Of a stretch of DNA of 19,579 bases, positions 13,993-19,579 are shown piece after piece. Each line of letters opens with the position of its first letter. Position 1 is the stretch's first letter. The notes below the pieces were generated by a model. That model was given only the letters and a program-made list of their open reading frames with translations, was not told the origin of the DNA and searched no databases. The DNA is taken from positions 1 to 19,579 of the forward strand of contig JAJFGK010000022.1 in assembly GCA_021776195.1 (NCBI GenBank), read 5' to 3'. Made by a program: the position numbers and the translations under genes. Source of the DNA: Kiloniellaceae bacterium (GTDB taxonomy: Bacteria > Pseudomonadota > Alphaproteobacteria > Kiloniellales > Kiloniellaceae).

Positions 13993-15618
13993 TCAGAGCG
14001 CCTCGGCGGTCTCGCGCAGCTTGAACTTCTGCACCTTGCCGGTCGAGGTCTTGGGGATTTCGCCGAAAACCACGCTGCGCGGCATCTTGAAACTGGCCAG
14101 CCGGGCGCGGCAGTGGGCGATGATCTCGGCCTCGTCGGCCGCCGCGCCCGGTTTCAATTCGATGAAGGCGCAGGGCGTCTCGCCCCACTTGGCATCGGGC
14201 CGCGCCACCACCGCCGCGATGGCCACGGCGGGATGCTGGTAGAGCACGTCCTCGACCTCGATGGAGGAGATGTTCTCGCCGCCGGAAATGATGATGTCCT
14301 TGGAGCGGTCCTTCAGTTCGATATAGCCGTCCGGGTGCCAGACCCCCAGATCGCCGCTGTGGAACCAGCCGCCGGCGAAGGCCTGGTTGGTGGCCACGGG
14401 GTTCTTCAGGTAGCCGCGCATCACGATGTTGCCGCGCAGGAAGACCTCGCCCAGGGTCTGGGCGTCCTTGGGCACCGGCTCCAGGGTTTCGGGGTCGGCC
14501 ACCATGAGGCCTTCCAGGACCGGATAGGCGACGCCCTGGCGCGCCTTCATTCGGGCCTGCTCGGCGCTTGGCAGCTCGCTCCATTCCTCTTTCCAGCTAC
14601 AGACCACGGCAGGGCCGTAGACCTCGGTCAGGCCATAGACGTGGGTGACGCGAAAGCCCGACTGTTCCATGGCCTCCAGCACCGCGGCCGGCGGCGGCGC
14701 GGCGGCGGTCATGAACTCGACGGTCTGGTCGAAGCCGGCCTGCTGCGCGGCGTCGCCGGCCAGCAGCATCTGCATGACGATGGGCGCGCCGCAGAGGTGG
14801 GTGACGCCGTGGCGGGCGATGGCGTCGTACATCGCCGCCGTCTCGACCCGCCGAAGGCAGACATGGGTGCCGGCCTGGGCGGTCACTGCCCAGGGAAAGC
14901 ACCAGCCGTTACAGTGGAACATCGGCAGGGTCCAGAGGTAGACGGGGTGTTGTCCCATGGACCAGGTCACGATGTTGCCGATGGCGTTCAAATAGGCGCC
15001 GCGGTGGTGATACACCACGCCCTTGGGATTGCCGGTGGTGCCCGAGGTATAGTTCAGCGCTATGGCCTGCCACTCGTCCTCGGGCAGGCGCCAGGGATGC
15101 TCGGGGTCGCCGCCGGCGAGGAAGTCCTCGTAGGGCCGGCCGCCGAGCAGCTCGCCGCCTTCCGCCGCGCCGACCGGGTCGTCGACCTCGATCAGGACGA
15201 TGTCCCGGCCGAGCTGCGCCAGGGCCGGCTTGACGGTGGCCGAGAAGGCCTTGTCGGTGATCAGGGCCTTGGCCTCGCCGTGTCCCAGGATGAAGGCGAT
15301 GGTGGCGGCGTCGAGCCGATAGTTGAGCGCGTTCAGGACCGCGCCCGTGGCCGGGACGCCGTGGTGCGCCTCCCACATGGCCGGCGTGTTGGGCAGCATG
15401 GCGGCGACGCAGTCGCCCGGACCGATACCGATCCCCTCCAGGGCCGAGGCCAATTGTCGGCAGCGTCGATAGGCTTCGGCCCAGGTGACCGTGAGGTCGC
15501 CGTGGAGCAGCGCGATCCGGTCGGGATGGACGGCGGCCGTGCGCGGCAGGAATGAAAGCGGACTCAAGGCCTGGTAGTTGGCCGCGTTCTGTCCGAGTTC
15601 GGTTTCGAATGGGTTCAT
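13993..15618 (-). CDS. AMP-forming acyl-CoA synthetase
   Basis: Activates a carboxylic acid with ATP to an acyl-adenylate and then to the CoA thioester; cytosolic. The 541-aa protein shows all core motifs of the ANL superfamily: P-loop YTSGTTGNPKG (190-200), VYGLTEVYGP (328-336), WFHSGDLG (418-425), the hinge region around IELKDRSKDIIISGGENIS (433-451) and the C-terminal catalytic lysine in PKTSTGKVQK (K528). The opening LSPLSFLPRTAAVHPDRIA and the GVPATGAVLNALNYRLDA block place it in the medium/long-chain and methylmercaptopropionate-CoA ligase (DmdB-like) branch, so the exact acid is undetermined. The ATG at 15618 starts the conserved N-terminus. It is divergent from the SEC-C gene across 196 bases and has no obvious operon partner. 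Confidence 0.93.
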   Translation of the reverse strand: MNPFETELGQNAANYQALSPLSFLPRTAAVHPDRIALLHGDLTVTWAEAYRRCRQLASALEGIGIGPGDCVAAMLPNTPAMWEAHHGVPATGAVLNALNYRLDAATIAFILGHGEAKALITDKAFSATVKPALAQLGRDIVLIEVDDPVGAAEGGELLGGRPYEDFLAGGDPEHPWRLPEDEWQAIALNYTSGTTGNPKGVVYHHRGAYLNAIGNIVTWSMGQHPVYLWTLPMFHCNGWCFPWAVTAQAGTHVCLRRVETAAMYDAIARHGVTHLCGAPIVMQMLLAGDAAQQAGFDQTVEFMTAAAPPPAAVLEAMEQSGFRVTHVYGLTEVYGPAVVCSWKEEWSELPSAEQARMKARQGVAYPVLEGLMVADPETLEPVPKDAQTLGEVFLRGNIVMRGYLKNPVATNQAFAGGWFHSGDLGVWHPDGYIELKDRSKDIIISGGENISSIEVEDVLYQHPAVAIAAVVARPDAKWGETPCAFIELKPGAAADEAEIIAHCRARLASFKMPRSVVFGEIPKTSTGKVQKFKLRETAEAL

Positions 15619-15814
15619 GGGTTGCCCGCCTCACGTTGTCCGTGGCCGCAATGCTCGACCGACACCTATTCTGGGAAATGGTTCCGACTGCCGCAAGGCA
15701 CGGTTTCAGGGGAAGGGTCCGGACCTGGCTTGGTTCTCATAGCGATGGGTGCTATCACCCCCGCCTCGCGGACCGCAAAGGCGCCGCGTACAACCCCTGA
15801 AGATGGAGGATGCC

Positions 15815-16056
15815 ATGTCCAGACACCGCAGCTTCCGCGACCTGCCGTCCTTTTGAGGTTACGAGCAAACGTCGCAAGTCCTTCCCCTCGGAAACCCGGG
15901 TCAAGCGCGGCCACCGCGTCGTTCACGGCGACGTCGAGCTGCTCGAAAAACTCGGCCGTAACGATCTTTGCCCCTGCGGCTCGGGTCGCCGGTTTCAAGC
16001 GTTGCTGTCTGCGTGGCAAGCGCTATGACGGCGCCCTTCGGGATGACTATTTTTAG
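15815..16056 (+). pseudogene. SEC-C zinc-motif protein gene split by two single-base shifts
   Basis: With one extra T ignored in each of two runs (TTTT at 15851-15854, TTT at 15993-15995), the region reads as one 79-aa protein. It starts [13 protein letters not shown], continues [19 protein letters not shown], then [14 protein letters not shown], and ends with the SEC-C metal motif [13 protein letters not shown] and a TAG at 16054. The start is strongly supported by GGAGG 5 bases before ATG 15815. As written, translation stops after 13 residues, and the second shift falls inside the zinc motif. SEC-C motifs bind Zn and are found at the end of SecA and in small proteins of unknown role. It may be a decayed gene or an assembly error; 240 remaining bases give exactly 80 codons. 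Confidence 0.8.
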
Positions 16057-16082
16057 GGAGTAGAACCACATTCGCGGATCGT

Positions 16083-16114
16083 GAAGGCCGTGCCGCGCTC
16101 GCGGCACGGCCTTC
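16083..16114 (+). terminator. 14-bp perfect GC hairpin after the SEC-C gene
   Basis: GAAGGCCGTGCCGC (16083-16096) pairs exactly with GCGGCACGGCCTTC (16101-16114) around a GCTC loop, 26 bases after the SEC-C stop. It is very stable but lacks a T-run, so it may be a terminator helped by other factors or a 3' stabiliser. Confidence 0.65.
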
Positions 16115-16302
16115 CACCTCCACCTCGGTCCTCGTGCTGCGCCGACAGGGGCGAGCCTTGTCTCTCTCGACCTCGGCAGGCCGTGAAGGACGAAGAGTGT
16201 AGGGACTCCGAGCCGGCGTTAGTTCAACTCCGTCCGACGGAATTGCCGGGCCTATCGGTCTGTGCCAGCATCCTCGGATTGGGAACCATCGCTCATGGGG
16301 AT

Positions 16303-16932
16303 ATGCCGGTGAAGGACGCCTACCCGCTCGCCCCCTTCCGCATCCAAAGCCGACCGACGCTTTGCGCGGTCATGCGCGCCTATCCCCTGGCGACGGTGAT
16401 CTCCGGCGCCGCGGGCAGCGCATCAACCTCGCTGATCCCGCTGCTGGTGCGACATGACGATAACGACCAAATCGTCCTGTCGGGACACCTGGATCGCAAC
16501 AACGCCCATGCGGCGGAACTGCAACCCGGCGCGCCGGTTTCGTTCCACTTTGTCGGTCCCGACAGCTATGCCTCGCCCGACCTCTATGGGGACCCGCAAC
16601 TGCCGGGCTGGCTCTATGTGGCGGTGCAGGGAGATGGGGTCATCTCGGACCTGCCGGAGGGGCCGTCGCTGCGCGCGCTGCTGATCGACGCCACGGAAAA
16701 GTTCGGCGGCCCCGGACAGAAATTCTCGCTCGACCCCGAGGACCCTCGAATCGGAAAATTCCTGCCCGGCATCAAGGGCTTTCGGATCAGGGTGACCCGT
16801 GTCAGCGGTATCGCCAAGCTGGCCCAGGACAAGGGTGCCGACCATTCCCGGACCGCGATGAGTTTTCTCGCGGGCCAGGACAACGGCGGGTCCAGAGACC
16901 TGTTCGAGAGGCTGCTACAGGAGACGCTCTGA
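16303..16932 (+). CDS. PaiB / FMN_bind_2 family protein
   Basis: A 209-aa protein of the split-barrel flavin-binding fold (PF04299), whose namesake PaiB is linked to negative regulation of sporulation and protease genes in Bacillus; in proteobacteria its role is unclear. Matching features are PFRIQSRPTLCAVMRAYPLATVIS near the start, IPLLV, LSGHLDRNNAHA (about 59-70), FHFVGPDSYASPDLYGD (about 81-97) where VGPDSYASP resembles the PaiB FxGPxxYISPxxY motif, and GIKGFRIRVTRVSGIAKLAQDKGADH near the end. The frame is open up to 16081, but homology begins at MPVKDAYPLAPFRI, so ATG 16303 was chosen; its ribosome site is weak. The gene ends 10 bases before the MITE-like element. Confidence 0.85.
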   Translation: MPVKDAYPLAPFRIQSRPTLCAVMRAYPLATVISGAAGSASTSLIPLLVRHDDNDQIVLSGHLDRNNAHAAELQPGAPVSFHFVGPDSYASPDLYGDPQLPGWLYVAVQGDGVISDLPEGPSLRALLIDATEKFGGPGQKFSLDPEDPRIGKFLPGIKGFRIRVTRVSGIAKLAQDKGADHSRTAMSFLAGQDNGGSRDLFERLLQETL

Positions 16933-16942
16933 CGGCCATCTA

Positions 16943-16963
16943 ATACCACCGAGCAGTGATAGG
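16943..16963 (+). repeat. left terminal inverted repeat of the MITE-like element
   Basis: Perfect inverse complement of 17182-17202. It begins 10 bases after the PaiB-like stop codon. Confidence 0.9.
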
Positions 16964-17181
16964 AACCCATTTGACCGCGTTGTTTTGTCCGCTGGTACGG
17001 CGCGGTTTGGGCCGTGGTGCGACCACCACACGCCGACCGGACCGCACCCAGCGTATAAAACAACGCGGCCTTCGGTGGCGGAAAACAGCCCCGGGGGTGC
17101 GTTCCGGCGCTTGCCCGATACGCGTATCGCGCTGCGCACCGCGCCTTCCCCCGGGGCTGTTTTCCCTCCATTAAATAGGTC

Positions 17182-17202
17182 CCTATCACTGCTCGGTGGT
17201 AT
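17182..17202 (-). repeat. right terminal inverted repeat of the MITE-like element
   Basis: Perfect inverse complement of 16943-16963. Its last bases form part of TATAAT at 17200-17205. Confidence 0.9.
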
Positions 17203-17205
17203 AAT
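17200..17205 (+). promoter_or_regulatory. TATAAT -10 box across the MITE/flank junction
   Basis: A perfect consensus -10 hexamer lies 40 bases before the GFA start. No good -35 is seen at 16-18 bases upstream (AGGTCC/TAGGTC), so promoter activity is unproven. Confidence 0.3.
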
Positions 17206-17245
17206 GGCTGCTCAGCGCCCCGCCACCGCGAAGAAGGGACCGGCC

Positions 17246-17668
17246 ATGCGTATCGAAGGCAAGTGCCACTGCGGCACCATCACTTACCGGCTTCATTGGC
17301 CAGGCGAGGGCGCCGAGATTCCCGTTCGGGCCTGTAGCTGTACCTTCTGTCGCAAGCACGGCGGGGTCTATACCTCGCACCGCGATGCCGCGTTGGAGGC
17401 GGTTCTGCACGACGAGGCTCTGGTCTCGCGCTACAGGTTCGGCACCGCGACGGCGGATTTCTATCTCTGTACGCGCTGCGGCGTGGTGCCCTTCGTGACC
17501 AGCCCGATCGAGGACAAGCTCTATGCGGTGGTGAACGTGAACAGCTTCGAGGGCATCGACCCGGCCTGTTTCTCGCGCGCCATCGCCGATTTCGACGGCG
17601 AGACGACGGCCAGTCGTCTCGATCGCCGGCAACGCAACTGGATCCCGTCGGTGACCCTCACCTCCTAG
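17246..17668 (+). CDS. GFA / CENP-V family zinc protein (glutathione-dependent formaldehyde-activating type)
   Basis: A 140-aa protein of the GFA fold. Seven cysteines occupy the family positions: C7 and C9 in KCHCGTITY, C30, C32 and C35 in RACSCTFCRKHGG, and C75 and C78 in YLCTRCGVVPF, giving both zinc sites. Family members include Gfa of Paracoccus, reported to promote formaldehyde-glutathione adduct formation, and many proteins of unknown substrate, so the formaldehyde link is tentative. ATG 17246 has AAGGGA about 7 bases upstream; an in-frame ATG at 17204 lies in the TATAAT box at the MITE edge and is unlikely. The gene is convergent with sarcosine oxidase gamma, with only 2 bases between stops. 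Confidence 0.9.
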   Translation: MRIEGKCHCGTITYRLHWPGEGAEIPVRACSCTFCRKHGGVYTSHRDAALEAVLHDEALVSRYRFGTATADFYLCTRCGVVPFVTSPIEDKLYAVVNVNSFEGIDPACFSRAIADFDGETTASRLDRRQRNWIPSVTLTS

Positions 17669-17670
17669 GC

Positions 17671-18237
17671 CTACAGCACCTCGCCGCCGAACTGCGCGGC
17701 CCCTTCCAGCAGCATTTCCCAGAGCGACAGGGCAAAGCCGCGCGGCAGGAACAGCTCGAAGCCGGCCTCGGAATGCCAGAGCGTGACGCCGACATGGTGA
17801 AAGGCCGTGGAGGCGACCGATCCGGCGGGAAATGCCGTGGGACGCAGATCGAGCGGCAGGAAGCGGTTCAGCAGGGTCGCGGCCTCGGGCCCGGAGATCC
17901 GCAGATGGCTGCGCGAGTGCGACAGGTCGAGGGTGGCGCCCTGGTCGGCGGCGAGCGGCGATGGGGCAAGCCCAAAGATCCAGAACTTCAAGGGCTCGAT
18001 GCGCAGCAGGGTGCCCGTCTGCCCGACGACGGCCTTGCCCGGCCCGGGCGCGGCCGCGGCGCCAACTGTCTCGGCGGCAGCTGTGCCGACGGCGGCCAGT
18101 GTCTCCGGCCAGGCGGCGATCTGGTGGAGCGCCAACTCGCGCACTTCGCGCAGGGTCACGCCGGGCTCGCCCGCGGCGCCGAAACGGCCGGTGGCGTAGT
18201 GGCCCTCGAGGGCGGAAACGCGCGCGGCGTCAGCCAT
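17671..18237 (-). CDS. soxG: sarcosine oxidase, gamma subunit
   Basis: Small subunit of heterotetrameric sarcosine oxidase, which demethylates sarcosine to glycine with transfer of the one-carbon unit to tetrahydrofolate. The 188-aa length is right. Family features are LREVRELALHQIAAWPE early on, the central LRIEPLKFWIFG, and LDLSHSRSHLRISGPEAATLLNRFLPLDLR, followed by FHHVGVTLWHSEAGFELFLPRGFALSLWEMLLE. The start ATG at 18237 overlaps the end of the alpha-subunit frame by 8 bases (TGA at 18232-18230), as usual for soxA-soxG. The longer open frame upstream is only the other reading frame of soxA. The gene looks intact. Confidence 0.92.
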   Translation of the reverse strand: MADAARVSALEGHYATGRFGAAGEPGVTLREVRELALHQIAAWPETLAAVGTAAAETVGAAAAPGPGKAVVGQTGTLLRIEPLKFWIFGLAPSPLAADQGATLDLSHSRSHLRISGPEAATLLNRFLPLDLRPTAFPAGSVASTAFHHVGVTLWHSEAGFELFLPRGFALSLWEMLLEGAAQFGGEVL

Positions 18238-19579
18238 GCATCCGCTCCCCGCTGGGGTCGACCATGTGGGGCGAGACGATCTCGACCTCGATGTTGCCCT
18301 GGCGCACCGGATCGGCGGCCACCACGGTCTGCCCGGCCCAGGGTTCGTGTCCGCCGGCGATAAAGCCGATGCCGATCCAATGGCCGAGCGCCGGCGAGTG
18401 GGTGACGCCGGTGATCCAGCCCTCGCCGTGGCCCGTGACGGCGTCTTCTTTGCAGAGCAGCGCACCGCCGTTGAAGGTCTGGCTGCGATCCTTGGGGAAG
18501 ATACCGACCAGCCGGGGACGGTCCTCGCGCGACAACTCCGGGCGTTTGCGCAGCACCGAGCCGATGTAGGATTTCTTGTCCGAGGCCATCTTTCCCAGTC
18601 CGGCGTCATCGATGGTCACGCGGCCGTCGAGCTCGGCCCCGGTGACATGGCCCTTTTCGATGCGCAGCGCCCCAGGGCCTCCAGACCATAGAGGCAACCC
18701 TCCAGCGGCTGGGCCGCGTCCCAGAGCAGATCCATCATGGCCGGGCCGTAGTCGGAGGGGACGTAGACCTCGTAGGCCCGTTCGCCGGAAAAGCTGATCC
18801 GCGCGATGCGGCAGGTCACACCGTTGGCCAGGGAGGTTTCGATCACCCCCATGAAGGGGAAGGCTTCGTTGGACAGCGCCGCCGGGTCGGCGACGCAGGC
18901 CTCCAACAGCTTGCGGGACAGCGGTCCGGCCACGGCGCAGCCCGCCCACTGTTCCGAGACCGAGGTCACATGAACCTTGAGGTCGGACCAGCGCAGCTGC
19001 AGCAGTTCCTCCAGCCAGACCATGACCTTGGCCGCGTGGGCCGTGGTGGTGGTCATGAAGTATTCGGTCTCGCCCAGGCGCCAGGTGGTGCCGTCGTCCA
19101 TGACGTAGCCGTCGTCGCGCAGCATGATCCCGTAGCGGGCCTTGCCGATGGCCAGCTTGGCGAAGGCGTTGCTGTAGACGCGGTTGAGGAACTCCGTGGC
19201 GTCGGGCCCCTGGATCGCGATCTTGCCGAGCGAGGTCACATCGCAGAGAGCGACCGTGCCGCGCGCGGTCGCGGCCTCGCGCACGTAGGCCTCGGCAACG
19301 GTTTCGCCCGCGCGCGCGAAGTACCAGGGCCGCTGCCACAGGCCGGCGTCCATCATGGTGGCGCCCTTGTCGAGGTTCCAGCGGTGCATCGGCGTCCGGC
19401 GCAGCGGGCGGAAATGGCCGCCGACATTGCGCCCGCTCAGCGCCCCGAGGCTGATCGGCGTGTAGGGCGGCCGGAAGGTCGTGGTGCCGAGCGCCGGGAT
19501 CTCCTTGCCCAGGGCCTCGGCCATCAGCGCCATGCCGATGACGTTGCCGACCTTGCCCTGGTCGGTTGCCATGCCGAGG
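18230..19579 (-). pseudogene. soxA: sarcosine oxidase alpha subunit, 3' part, with one frameshift; 5' part outside window
   Basis: About 450 residues of the roughly 1000-aa alpha subunit are visible. They begin near LGMATDQGKVGNVIG (end of the amine-dehydrogenase-like half), pass GTTTFRPPYTP and RPWYFARAGE, and cover the tetrahydrofolate-binding GcvT-like domain with SLGKIAIQGPDATEFLNRVY, DDGTTWRLGE and ISFSGERAYEVYVP. At 18670-18673 (four C on the plus strand) the frame changes: GLEALG is followed by wrong-frame residues, while ALRIEKGHVTGAELDGRV continues in another frame to the normal end at 18230. One added base restores the reading frame. As written the enzyme would lose its C-terminal 150 residues. 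The break could be an assembly error, since soxG downstream is intact. No start codon or upstream soxB/soxD is in the window. Confidence 0.88.

Larger units (their letters stand above)
16943..17202. mobile_element. 260-bp MITE-like element with two internal hairpins
   Basis: The ends are TACCACCGAGCAGTGATAGG (16944-16963) and its exact reverse complement (17182-17201); the match extends one base outward and, with small gaps, about 9 bases inward. Inside are two long hairpins: 16975-17068, with 12-bp perfect base CCGCGTTGTTTT/AAAACAACGCGG and an apex near 17020; and 17080-17165, with an 18-bp perfect base beginning GGAAAACAGCCCC and a GATACGCGTATC palindrome at its apex. No ORF is credible. 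The flanks read TAA on both sides, or TA if the repeat is taken to start at CCACC, so a 2-3 base duplication is possible. Non-autonomous IS-derived element is the best reading. Confidence 0.82.

Noticed and set aside
14113..15555. 480-aa plus-strand open frame opposite the acyl-CoA synthetase
   Set aside because: It mirrors the codons of a clear ANL enzyme; the composition (Gly/Ala/Val/Asp-rich with no motif) is that of an antisense frame in high-GC DNA.
15730..15758. TTGGTT/TATCAC pair as a promoter for the SEC-C gene
   Set aside because: The -10 match is poor (about 3 of 6), so it is not better than chance in this DNA.
16081..16302. N-terminal extension of the PaiB-like protein
   Set aside because: It would begin inside the 14-bp hairpin and has no similarity to the family; conserved sequence begins at 16303.
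16985..17245. Upstream extension of the GFA frame through the MITE-like element
   Set aside because: The frame is open by chance through inverted repeats; homology and the AAGGGA site support a start at 17246.

Overview
The window is high-GC DNA with Shine-Dalgarno led genes, short intergenic gaps and a family mix typical of a heterotrophic, aerobic alphaproteobacterium, plausibly of the Rhodospirillales/Kiloniellales kind. That placement is an inference from gene families: sarcosine oxidase subunits, RraA-like and TauD-like enzymes, a YdcH/DUF465 small protein, and the alphaproteobacterial GGATCAAGTCCGGGGTGAC repeat. No rRNA, tRNA or marker gene is present to fix the taxon.

Layout. 1-1313: an IS481-family insertion sequence with its left end cut by the window edge. 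1488-2369 (-): a YghU-type glutathione S-transferase. 2528-3733 (-): a FAD-dependent amine/amino-acid oxidoreductase, divergent from a plus-strand run of an alpha/beta hydrolase, a DMT/EamA permease, an RraA-family protein, a palindromic intergenic repeat and an enolase-superfamily enzyme (3851-7633). This run looks like a small-molecule uptake and breakdown unit of unknown substrate. 7634-7873 holds a perfect 12-bp hairpin and a second copy of the intergenic repeat. 7874-10477 (-): a tight three-gene operon of UbiX-type flavin prenyltransferase, TauD/TfdA-type dioxygenase and class V aminotransferase.

10593-11728 (+): small housekeeping or stress genes, namely a 54-aa YdcH-like protein, a strong terminator, a structured leader, a CspA-type cold-shock protein and a lysine-rich 76-aa protein. 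11812-13884 (-): a large membrane-anchored periplasmic protein of unknown function. 13993-15618 (-): an acyl-CoA synthetase. 15815-16056 (+): a SEC-C zinc-motif protein split by two single-base shifts. 16303-16932 (+): a PaiB/FMN_bind_2 protein. 16943-17202: a 260-bp MITE-like element with 20-bp perfect terminal inverted repeats and two long internal hairpins. 17246-17668 (+): a GFA/CENP-V zinc protein. 17671-19579 (-): the sarcosine oxidase gamma gene and the 3' part of the alpha gene, the latter broken by one base.

The most unusual items are the MITE-like element, which places a perfect TATAAT across its right junction, and three single-base frame breaks at short homopolymer runs between 15.85 and 18.67 kb. 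The breaks could be recent decay or assembly errors. I found no CRISPR array, phage module, toxin-antitoxin pair or clear defence system.
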